Below are positions 47,301-59,300 of a stretch of 64,000 nt of DNA, in pieces; within the stretch, counting starts at the first letter, position 1; every line of letters starts with the position of its first letter. The DNA comes from Sandaracinaceae bacterium (GTDB lineage: Bacteria; Myxococcota_A; Polyangia; Polyangiales; Sandaracinaceae). The stretch covers positions 124,001 through 188,000 of the forward strand of contig JAVJQK010000070.1 of NCBI GenBank assembly GCA_040218145.1. The letters are read 5' to 3'. The notes beneath the pieces are model-generated. The model did no database searches. It was not told where the DNA came from and saw nothing but the letters and a program-made list of their open reading frames with translations. Made by a program: the position numbers and the translations under genes.

Positions 47301-50300
47301 CCACCCCGAGCTCCGCGACGAGCTTCTCGAACGGGACGTCCTGATGGGCCTGCGCTTCCAAGAGCGTGTCGGTCGTGCTGCGCACCAGCGACTCGAAGTC
47401 GAAGGCCTCACCGACCTTCATCCGCAAGACGAGGGTGTTGACGAAGAAGCCCACCAGCTCCTCGAGCTCGGCCGCCCGCCGGCCCGCGACGGGCGTACCG
47501 ATGACGAAGTCGTCCGTGCGCGAGTAGCGAGCGAGCAGGACAGCCCAGGCCGACAGGAGGACGGTGAACGGCGAGCCACCGAGCTGACGCGCGAGGCGAT
47601 GCACGGCCGCCGACGTGGTGGGAGGCATCGAGAACCGGATCGCGTCCGCCGGGCTCCGCTTGATCGCCGGGCGTGGCCTGTCGAGCGGGAGCTCCAGTAC
47701 GGGGGGCGCGCCGTCCAGTCGCTCCCGCCAGTAGGCGAGCTGCGCGTCCAGCGCGTCTCCAAGCAGCCAGCTGCGCTGCCAAGCGGCGTAGTCGCGATAC
47801 TGGACGGGCAGCACCGGCAGGAGCGGCTCTCGCTCCTCGATCTCCGCGCGGTAGAGCTCCGTGAGATCGCGCGAGACCACGCCGTTCGACCAGCCATCAC
47901 CCGCGATGTGGTGAATCACCAGCACGAAGACGTGCTCGGCGGGCGCGATCTCGATCAGCAGCGCGCGCGCGAGCGGGGCGCGAGCGAGGTCGAACGGTCG
48001 ACGCGCGAAGCCCTCGGCCTGACGCCGCGCGTCCTCCCGCCTCGCCTCGAGGGTCGCGCCCTCTGCGGCCAGCTCCGAGTACGCCGCGCGCACTTCGGAC
48101 TCGACCGATTGCAGCGGCGCTCCTTCGCGCTCGACGAACCGCGTTCGCAGCACCTCGTGCCGTTCGAAGAGCTGGTCCAGGGCTCGGAGGAGGGCACCTC
48201 GGTCGAGCTCACCGACCAGCGTGAACGCCTCGGGGATGTTGTAGGCGGCGCTGTCGGGGTCGAGGCGCTGCAGAAACCACAGGCGCTCTTGCGCGAACGA
48301 AGCCGGGACCACTCCCGCCGTCTCCACGCGGGTGAGCGTGGGCAGCGCGCGCCGCGCGGCCCCCTCGACGACCTTCGCGAGCGCGGAGAGTCGGGGGGAG
48401 GCGAAGACGCTACGGAGCTCGACCTCTACGCCGAACCGCTCTCGGGCGCGCGCGATCATCCGGGTGGCGAGCAGCGAGTGGCCGCCGAGCGCGAAGAAGT
48501 CGTCGTTCCGTCCCACGCGCGCCACGTCGAGGAGCGCCGTCCACACCTCGGCCAGCTCGACCTCGGTGGGGGTCGAGGGGGGCTCGTAGACGGCGCTCTC
48601 CCACTCGGGCTCCGGGAGCGTCTTGCGGTCTACCTTGCCGCTGGGCGTCAGCGGGAGCTCCGTGAGCCTCACCAAGGCGGCCGGCACCATGTACTCGGGG
48701 AGCTCGTTCTCGAGGGCGGCGCGGACCGTCTCGGCCGAGGCGTCGCCCAGCAGGTATCCGACGAGGCGCTGCTCCAGCCCCGAGCCGCGGACCGCGGCCA
48801 CCGCGCGACGAACGCCGGGCACGGACTCCATGGCGACCTCGACCTCGCCGAGCTCGATGCGGAACCCGCGCAGCTTGACCTGATGATCGAGCCGCCCAAG
48901 ATAATCGAGTTGTCCATCCGAGCGCCAGCGGCACAGATCGCCGGTTCGGTACAGGCGGTCGCCGGGCGCGCCCTCGTCGTCGGGGCGGAACCGGTCCGCC
49001 GTCAGGGCAGGCCGCGCGTGATAGCCGCGCGAGACCTGCACGCCGCCGATGCACAGCTCGCCGGGAACGCCGATGGGCTGGGTGAGCTGCGCTCCGCTCA
49101 CCACGCGCAATCGGGTGTTGGCGATCGGCGCGCCGATCGGGACGCGCGCGGAGGGGTCGCCCGGGACGCAGCGCCAATGGCTCACGTCCACCGCGGCCTC
49201 GGTCGGGCCGTAGAGGTTCTCGACCGCGACCTTCGGCGCCAGCGAGTGCGTCCTCTCGACGAGCTCCCGACTCAGCGCCTCACCGCTGCAGACGATGCGA
49301 CGCAGCGACGGCGGCGCCCCACCCTCGTCTTCGAGGTGGAACAGGAACGACTCGAGCATCGACGGCACGAAGTGCGCCGTGGACACCCCCGCCTCGCGGA
49401 AGAGGCGCGCGAGATACACGGGGTCCTTGTGCCCCTCCGGCTCGGCCACGACGAGGGTCGCCCCCGCATGCAGAGGCCAGAACAGCTCCCACACAGAGAC
49501 GTCGAAGCTGTAGGGCGTCTTGTGTACGAGGACGTCGCCCGGGCCGATCGGGAAAGCCTCTTGCATCCAATGCAAGCGATTGACGATCCCCTCGTGGGTG
49601 TTCGTCGCCCCCTTCGGCCGACCGGTCGAGCCCGACGTGTAGATCATGTACGCCGCGTCGCGGGGAAGGCACGAGAGGGGCGCCCGAGCGCCGTCTCCGA
49701 GCTCGTCGACGCGCACACGAGTGAGCTGTCCGTCGGGGAGGCGACCCTCGGTGCTCTCATGGACCAACACCACGGCGGCGCCACAGTCCGACGCCATGTA
49801 GGACAGCCGCTCCGCCGGCAGGGTGGGATCCAGAGGGACGTACGCGCAGCCCGCCGCGACCACGCCGTGGACGGCGACGAGGAGATCGAAGGACCGTTCG
49901 AGGCAGACCCCGACGACCGCTCCCGGCCGGGCTCCGCGAGCGCGGAGCGCCGCCGCGACGCCGTTCACGCGTGCCTCGAACGACGCGAACGTCAGCTCCC
50001 CTTCCACCTCGCTCTTCAGCGCGATGGCGAGCGGCTGGGCGTCCACGCGACGTCGCAGCAACGCAGGCAGGGTGGTCGGGGCGCCGTAGCTCCGCGCGGT
50101 GTCGTTCCACGCGCGGAGCTCCTCCGCCTCGGTCTCCGGAAGCAAGCGAAGCTCCGGCAACGGTCGGTCCGGCGAATCCAGGAGGGTCTCGAGGAACGCG
50201 CCGAACTGCGCCGCGAGCCGACGCATCGACGAGGCCGCGAACAGATCGGCGTCGTAGCTGAGCGCCCCCGTGTAGGAGTCCGGCGTCCGAGCCAGCTGCA

Positions 50301-53300
50301 GCGAGACGTCGAACTTCTCGTAGGCGATCTCGCCGCGCAGCGCGCTCGCCTCACCACCGAAGAGCGATCGCTCGCTCCCGACCGACGAGTCGAGGCTGAA
50401 CATGCTCTGGAAGAGAGGCGTGACGCTCGTGTCGCGACGGGGGCTGAGCTCGCTGACGAGACGCTCGAAGGGGACGTCTTGATTGCCGTAGGCCTCGAGG
50501 AGAGTGGCCCGCGCGCGCTCGAGCGCCTCCTGAAAGCTCGGCGCCCCGCTGAAGTTCGCCCGGAGAACGAGCGTGTTGGCGAAGAACCCGATGAGCGGCT
50601 CCAGCTCCGAGACGCGACGACCCGCGATGGGGCTGCCGACGACCACGTCCTCGGTGCGCGCGTAGCGCGAGAGAAGCACCTGCCACGCCGTGAGGAGCAC
50701 CATGAACGGGGTGACGCCGCGCTCTGACGCGAGCTCCGACACGCGTCTCCCCACCGCGGGAGACAGCGAGAGCCCGACCGAGCCGCCGCGGACGCCCTTC
50801 ACGGTCCGGCGTGGAGAGTCGGTCGGGATGTCGAGCGTCGCGGGCGCGTCGCGTAGATGCCGTCGCCAGTAGGCGAGCTGTCGCTCCATCTCGCCGCCCT
50901 CGAGCCAGGCCCGCTGCCAGACCGCGTAGTCGGCGTACTGTACCGGGAGCGTGGGCATTCCGGCCGCGTCCGCCGAGTAGGCAGCGTCCAGCTCTCGGAG
51001 CAGCACGTCGACCGACCAGCCGTCGGAGATCGCGTGGTGCATCACGCACACGAATGCGCTCTCGTCGGGACTCAGCAGCACGAGGCGCGCCCGCATCAGG
51101 GGCGCCTCCTCGAGATCGAACGGCGCGGCCGCGTCCTGGGCGACCAGCGCGGCGAGCGCCGCTTCACGCGCCTCCGCCCCGACCCCCTCGAGTCGACTGA
51201 CCTCGAGAGGGACGCGGACCCCCTCCAGGATCCGCTGGAACGGCCTCCCGTCGATCTCGACGAGGGACGTGCGGAGCGCCTCGTGTCGTGAGACCACGAT
51301 GTCGATCGCGCGCTGCACCTTTCGCGGATCCGGCGTCCCGCGCAGGCGGAGGGCGACGGGGACGTGATACGCGGCCGAGTCCGGCAGGATGCGGTCCAGC
51401 AGCCAGAGCCGCGCTTGGGCGTGCGACGCGGGCAGGGGGCCCTCGCGCGGCGCGCGCTCGATCGGCGGGAGCGCCGCCGCGCTCGCTTCGTCGATGCGAA
51501 GCGACATCTCGCGCAGGGTCCGCGCCTCGAACGCGACGGTCAGCGAGAGCTCGACGTCGGCGCGCTTTCGCAGCCAGGACACGAGGCGCGTGACGAGGAG
51601 GGAGTTGCCGCCGAGGCGAAAGAAATCGTCGTCGCGCTGGACGGCGTCGACTCCGAGCAGCGACACCCAGGCCTCCGCGAGCATGATCTCCGTCGGCGTG
51701 CCCGGAGCCTCGCCTCCCCGCCGGCTCGGCGACGGCAACCGCGCGTGGTCCACCTTGCCGTTCGGCGTCAGAGGGAGGGCGTCGAGCCGGACGATGTCCG
51801 ATGGCATCATGTAACCGGGCAACACCTCCGACGCGCGCGCGCGCTCCCGATCCAGGTCGAGCGCGCCATCGGCGACGACATAGGCGACGAGGCGGCGCGC
51901 GTCGCCCTCACCTCTGACGACGACGACGGCCTGCTGGACGCGCGGCGAGCTCTCGAGCACGGCCTCGATCTCCGCTGGCTCGATCCGGAAGCCTCGCAGC
52001 TTCACCTGCCGGTCGATGCGTCCCAGGTACGCGAGGGCGCCCGACGTCAACCAGCGTCCCAGGTCCCCGGTGAGATACATGCGGTCACCGGGCTGTCCCG
52101 CGGGATCGGGGACGAAGCGCTCCGCGGTCAGCCTCGGCTGCCGCACGTACCCGCGAGCGAGCTGGGCACCACCGAGCGCGATCTCCCCTGCGTCGCCGAC
52201 GCCCAGGGTCTCGCCCATCGCGGCGACCGTCCGCGCGCGGACGTTCGCGAGCGGACGACCGATGGGCGCCTGTGTGTCGTCGGGCGCGCACACGTGCAGC
52301 GTGGCGCAGACCGTGTTCTCGGTCGGGCCGTAGGCGTTGATGAAGCGCCGCCCGGCTCCGAGCCTGCGGAGCTGGGCGACCGAGCACGCCTCGCCCGCCG
52401 AGACGAGCGTCGCGAGCGATGCGAGCCGGTCGTCCGCGGGCAGCGTCGCCTGAACCGACGGCGGGAACGTGGCGACGGTGACGCCCTGCGAAGCGATGAG
52501 CTCTGCCAGTCGCTCCCCGCTCAACTGCTCGGCACGCTCGGGGAGCACGAGCCGCGCCCCGGCGGCCAGGGTGGGAAAGATCTCCTGCACCGTCGCGTCG
52601 AAGCCGAGGGCGGCGAACTGGAGGAGGCGGCTGTCGGGTCCGAGCCCGAGCTCGTGCGACATCGAGCGCACCAGCGCAACCGCGGTGGCGTGGGTCAGCA
52701 CGACCCCCTTGGGTCGGCCCGTCGTCCCGGACGTGTAGATGACGTAGGCGGCGTTCGAGGGCCGCACGAGCGCAGCGGGAGGGCCGCCTCGCGCCGGCTC
52801 ATCGAGGCCGAGCGTCGACGGGTCGAGGAAACGCCGATCACCGCCTTCGAGATGAGTGAGCACGAGGTCCGCGCCGCAGTCGGCGAGGATGTAGCGCACG
52901 CGCTCGGCGGGGTAGTCAGGGTCGATGGGCACGTAGGCGCCACCCGCCTCGAGGACCGCGAGCGCGCACACGACATAGTCAACGTCCCGCGGAAGGAGGA
53001 TCGCGACGCGGCGCTCTGGACCGACGCCACGCGCGCGGAGGGCGTGCGCGACGCGCCAGACGTCCGCAGCCAGCTCGCGATACCGACGGTGGACGGTCCC
53101 GCGCGCCACCGCGATGGCGTCGGGTGTCCTCGCGACGGCCGCTTCGAACAGTTCGTGGGCGCAGCACGATTCGGGCTGCGCCTCCGTGGGCGTGGACCAC
53201 TCTGCGATGAGCGCGCGCTCTTCGTCGGGCAGGCTCGGAGCCCGATCGGTGGGGACGTCGGGTCGTTCGACGATGCCGCGCACGCAGGCCTCGAACCGCG

Positions 53301-56300
53301 CCGCGACCCGCGCCGCCGTCGCGTCCGTGACGCCGTCGCCGAAGTCCAGCTCCGCCGACCGAGCGCGCTCGTCGATCGACACGGCGAGCCGCGGACCGAG
53401 CGCGCGGACGACGTCGCGGTCGGCTTCGGTCGCCGCCACGACGATGGACCTCGCCCGCTCACCCGTCCGCGAAGCGAGCCAGCGCCACGGGATGGGCCGC
53501 GCGTCTCCGCCGCTCAACGACTCGTCCGCGACGTCGAGCAGCTCGCGTCCCGTCGCTCGGCGAACGTGGCGCGCGCGGACCGGGATCCACGCCCCCGCCC
53601 GAACGACACCGACGACCGCGTCCGTCCCGGTCGCGTGGATCGCAGCGATCCGCAGGGTCGCGGCCAGCGCGAGGCGAGCGTCCACCTCCGGGACCGCGAC
53701 GGGCCGCGGACGCGCGCCGGCGTCCTCCGGCGGGAGGTCCAAGGAGACGCCGAGATCGAGGGCGCGCGCGCGTCCTCGCAGCTCGGCCCTCAGCGCGGGG
53801 CCGCCCAGAAAGCCGAGCGGAGACACGTCCGCGACCGAGTCCGAGGCGGAGGCCGCGACGAGCTGGTCGAGGACGCGCTCGAGCTCTCCGAGCACCTGCT
53901 CGCACGCATCCCCGTCGACGCGCTGCGGGTGGAAGAGCGCCTCGAGCGACAGCGCGGCGCCGAAGTGAGCCGCAATGACGAGAGGGTAGTTGACACGACT
54001 CTCGTTGTGAACGGGCGCCATCTCAGCGGGGCCCGCGTCGCCCGCCCCGGTGGGGTGATTCTCCACGACCAGCAGGCTCTGGAAGATCGGCCCTGCGCCC
54101 ATGCCGCTGCAGCGCTCGGCCTCGACGAGCGGCAGGTGCTCGTGGCGGCGCAGCGCGAGCAGCGAGCTCTGGACGTCTCGGAGCCAATCGCGCACGCGGG
54201 CGGGCGGCGTCACCTCCACGCGCAGCGGCAGCGTGTTGATGAAGAGGCCCATCATGCCTTGTGCGCCGTCCAGGCCGTCGGGCCGCCCGGACATCGTGAC
54301 CCCGAAGATCGGGCGGTCGTCCCCCGAGCGCCAGGAGAGCGTGAGTGACCACGCCGCGGCCAGGAACGTCGCGAGCGTGAGCCCTTCGCGCCGCGCCGCG
54401 GCGTGGAGGCGTCGGGCGAGATCGGGCTGGAGGGCCCGACGGATGCGCCGGTGGTCAGCGCTCGCGGCGGAGACGGGCCTTGTGGGCTCGAGCGACAGCG
54501 GCGTCGGCCGCGTCACGTCCCCGAGCGCCTCCGAGAAGTGGCGACGGGCGGGCGCCGCGTCCTGCCTCGCGAGCCAGCGCACGTAGTCCCCGAACGGCCG
54601 CACGGGCGGAAGATCCAGCGACTGGCCGTCCAGCTCCGCGCGGTACAGCGCGCTCAGCTCGCGCGTGAGAATCCCGCCCGACCAGCCGTCGAGCATCATG
54701 TGGTGGGCCGTCTGGATCAGGCGAGCGTCCCCGTCGCCCAGCAGCGCGATCGTGAACCGCGAGACGGGGGCGCGCTCGAGGCGGAGCGGCTCCGCGTGCT
54801 CGGCCGCGCGGAGCTGTTCGAAGCGCGCCTCCGGATCGGCCTCGTCGCGCAGGTCCACGCACGGCAGCTCCACGGGGACGGCGGTTCGCACGAGCTGAAC
54901 TGGAGCCTCGAGGCCCTCCCAGTGGAACTCGGTGCGCAACGCGGCGTGTCGGTCGTGAAGGTGTTGCAGCGCGCGACACAGGGCCTCGGCGTCCACCCTC
55001 CCTCGAATCGCGTGCACGAATTGCTCACGGTAGAGCGGAGAGGCGTCGGCCTCGGCCGCCATGCGGCTGTGAAACAGCATGCCCTCCTGGAGCGGCGTCA
55101 GGGGGAGCACATCCTCGATCTCGCCGCCGGGCCGCAGGCTCTCGAGCGTCGCGTCGTCCAGCTCGACCAGTGGAAAATCCAACGGGCGGGCGCGTCGCCC
55201 CTGCGCGACCTCGAGCTCCCGGGCGACAGCGCGGAGGGCGTCGACGATGGCGCCGGCGAGCGCCTCGACTCGCCCGGCGCGCAGGACGCGAGCCGGATAG
55301 TCGATGACCCACTCCAGGCCTGCGTCGGTCAGGTACGCGACGACGAGCAACATGGCCGGCCGAACGTTGTCGCCAGCCACGGGGAGCCCGAAGGGGTTGA
55401 GCGAAGCGCGACCGAAGCCGGGCCGTACGATGTCCGTCGCGCGGCCCAGAAAGTTGAAAGCGATCTGCGGCCTGGGGTACGGCGCGTCATCCGCTCTCTC
55501 TGCGAGATGGCGATTCAGCCCATACCCGACGCCCCCGTTCGGAACGCGACGCAGCTGGGCACGAACATCCGTGAGCCAGAGCGCCGGATCGTCCTCCTCC
55601 GGCAGCTCGAGGCGAACGGGATGGGCGACCGTGAGCCACCCGACCGTCCGGCTCGTCTCGACCCCCTCCAGCTCGACGTCTCGACCGTGTCCCTCCAGCT
55701 CGAGCCGGACCGCCGAGCGCCCGGACCAGCGGCGGTAGCCGATCGCGAGCGCCGCGATCAGCGCCTCCTCGATCGTGACGAGGCCGCTGGCGTCGACCGC
55801 CTCGGTCAGGCGACGTGAGTCCTCCGCCGGAAAGACGACCTCCACGGAGCGCGCGTCGCGGAAGCGCCCCTCCTCCGGCTCGGCGTCCTCGTCTGCCGAC
55901 CCGGTCTCGTCCACCGGCACCGCGGGTACGGCGCCCCGGCTCATCAGGTCCCAGTGAGGAGCCTCGGCCCGGATGTCTGGCCGGCTGGCGAGCTCGCCGA
56001 GCGCCGCCGCGACCTGCGCAAAGGACGAGGTCCGCGGGAGCGCGGCGCGTCGCGCTTCCACGCTCGCCGTGACGGCCGCCTCGAGATCTTCGACGAGCAC
56101 GCGCCACGAGAAGGCGTCGATCACCAGGTGGTGCGCCGCGAGCCAGAGCACGCCTCGGTGCGCATCGAAGAGCGCGCCGAAGACCGGGCCCACGTCGATC
56201 GACAGGCTCGCCTCGAGCTGCTCCGCGAGGGACCGCTCGTCCACCTCCGACCGCACGACGCGGAGCCGCGCGAGCGACGGCTCGAACGGCTCGACGGTCT

Positions 56301-59300
56301 GTCGGACGACTCCGTCGGCGTCCTCGACATAGCGCGCGCGGAGCATCTCGTGGTGCTCCACGAGCGTCTCGAGCGATTCGCGGAGGGTCGACTCGTCGAC
56401 GCGCCGTTCGAGCTGCATGCGCAGGAGCTGCTGAAAGCGGCTCGGCCGAGGGTTCTCGAGCTCGAAGAACCACCGCTGGATCGGCGTCAGGGGGACGTCC
56501 CCCGTCGCACCGGCGTAGGCCAGCCCGACGACGCCCTCGTCACCCTCCGAAGCCCGGCTGGCGAGCGCCCTGACCACCGGCGCCTCGAAGATGTCTTGCA
56601 CCGACACCCGGAGGCCCGCGCGTTTGATCCGCCACACCACCTGCATGGCGATGATGGAGTCGCCGCCGAGCGCGAAGAAGTCGTCCTCGGGGCCCACCTC
56701 GGTCAGCCCGAGCGCCTCGGCGAAGGCGGTGGCCACCCGAGCCTCGCGTGGATCGGACGGTCGCTCGGCCCGCGCGGCGCGCACCGGCGCCTTTGGCGTG
56801 GGGAGGCTCTTCTTGTCGACTTTGCCGAACTGGGTCCGGGGCAGCACGTCCATCGAGACGTGCTGATTCGGGATCATGTGCGCGGGGAGCTGCTCCGCCA
56901 GGTGCGCGCGGAGGTCGCTCCACTCGAGGGCCCCGTTGGGGACCACGTAGACCACCAGCTGCTTCACGCCGCGACCGTCGGGCGCGATGTGGGCAGCGGC
57001 CTCGTGGACCCCTTCGTGGCGGTGACAGGCGTCCTCGATCTCACCCAGCTCGACGCGGCGTCCGCGCAACTTGACCTGCTGATCGTCACGCCCTACGAAC
57101 TCGAGTTGCTCATCGCCGCGCCAGCGGACGAGATCTCCGGTCCGGTACATGCGGCCACCCGGGTCGGCGGCGTGCGGGTCGGGGACGAATTTCTCGGCGG
57201 TCCTGGCGGGAGCGCCGACGTAGCCACGAGACACCCCCGCGCCGCCGAGGACGAGCTCCCCGACGACGCCGAAGGGGGCGACCTCGAGCGCGTCGTCGAG
57301 CACGTAGGATCTCCCGCCGTCGACCGAACGTCCGACCGGGATCGTCTCGTCCGCGCGGTCCGGGTCCACGACCGCGTGGAGCGCCGTGATCGAGCACTCG
57401 GTCGGGCCGTATTGATTGAACAGCGTGAAGGGCGCGCGGTGAAACCCCTCCCAGCGCATCTGCTCCCCGCCGACCGACAGGAGTCGTGTGGCCTCGAAGC
57501 ACTCTGGACGCTGCTCGAGCATCTGGCGAAGCAACGCAGGGATGACGTGGGCCGACGTGATCCCTTCGGACCTGAACCACTCGGCGAGGCGGGACGCGTC
57601 GGCGCGCACGTCGTCGTCGGCGATGTGAAGGGTCGCCCCCGACGCGAGGACCTCCCAGGTCTCCACCACGGCCGCGTCGAAGCTCGTGTCGACGAGGTGC
57701 GACCCATGGTCGCCGGGACCGAGCCCGCTGACCCTCAGCCTCCACTCGATGGTGTTGGCGAAGCCGCCATGTCGGACCGCGACCCCCTTGGGACGACCGG
57801 TCGAGCCCGAGGTGAAAATAACGTAAGCAACATTGTCGACGGAGAGCTCGACGCTCGGGCGCTTCGGCTGGCCCCCTGCCTCCAGCTCGCCGAAGCGTAG
57901 GACGGTCGCTGCGAGGTCGGTCGCGCGCGGCTCGTCCGTGACGATGATGCGCGCGTCCGCGTCCGCGAGCATCGACGCGACGCGCTCGGATGGCTGGCCG
58001 CCGTCGATGGGGAGATAGGACGCGCCCGCTCGCATGATGCCGAGCGCGGTGACGACCATGTCGACCCGACGGTCGGACCAGATGGCCACGCACGACTCGA
58101 GGGAGACGCCCCGATCGCGCAGCCCCGCGGCCACCGCGGCCGAGCGTCGCTCGAGCTCCGCGTAAGAAACGACCTCGTCGCCGTGCCGGAGGGCGACCGC
58201 GTCGGGCCTCGACGCGGCGTGGGCGCAGACGAGGTCGGGAACCAAGCTCGGAGTGGGCGACGGCGCCGCGCCGACGCCGAGGTCGACCAGCGCGCGCGCG
58301 TCGGACGACGACATCGGGCCCACGAGACCGAGCGGGGTGTCCGGCCCAGCCACCAGCTGTTCGATCACCGTCATCCAGCCGCGGGGCACCCTCTGGGCGA
58401 TGGCGTCGGGGACGCGGCCGCGGTCGTACTGGAGGACGAAGGCGAGCGCCTCTCCATCGCGCAGCGCCATGAGTCCGAGCGGGAAGCCAGGGCTTCGGAA
58501 AGACTTCTTCCGCTCCACGACGAGGTCCCGCCCGAAGTCCGAGCCGTCCTTCACGAACGGCACGCTCTGGTGCAGCACCGTGCTCTCGTAGAGGGGCTCA
58601 CCGGGCGGGACCGCGCTCTGACGGCGAATGTCGGGCAGCGACGCGTACTGGTGCTCTCGAACGGCGAGCACCTCGTCGTGCACCCGACGCAGCCAGTCGA
58701 CGACGCCGATCCGATCGGGCACGCGGATCCGGAGCGGAGGCGTCCCCACGAACATGCCGACCATCTCATTGGCGCCCGACAGACCTTCCGGACGTCCGGA
58801 CATGGTCGCTCCGACGACCACGTCGCGCTGCCCCGCGTATCGCGCCATGAGCAGCGCCCAGCCTCCGACGGTGACCGCCGCTTCGCTGACTCGCTCGGCG
58901 CGACAGAACTCGGCGATCCGGCGCGCGAGGGGCTCCGGCACGTCTTCGTGGAGCTCAGCGAAACGCGGCTCACCGTCCGGGACGCTGCGAGTGACGTCGA
59001 CGCCCAGGGGGGTCGGCCCGCTCACGTCCCGCAGCCGCTCGCGCCAGAACGCGAGGTCGCGCTCGGGGTCGCGAGCCTTCAGCCACGCGATGTACTTCGA
59101 GTAGGGCTGTGGTGCCGCCAGCGACGCTGGAGCCGCGCCACCCGCGTCGTACGTGGCGATGGCTTCATGGAGCAGCTGGGTGTAGCCCCAGCCGTCCAGC
59201 ATGGTGTGATGGAAGCCGACGACCAGCCACCACGCGTCCCGGTCGACACGCAGCAAGGAGAAGTCGATGGGCGGCGGCCTGCGCGGGTCGATGCCCTCGA

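Noticed and set aside
45580-50727. Very long open frame (about 1,700 codons) on the + strand opposite the NRPS.
   Set aside because: It is Arg/Ala/Leu-rich without any domain pattern and is the expected shadow of a high-GC gene; the opposite strand has unmistakable NRPS motifs throughout.
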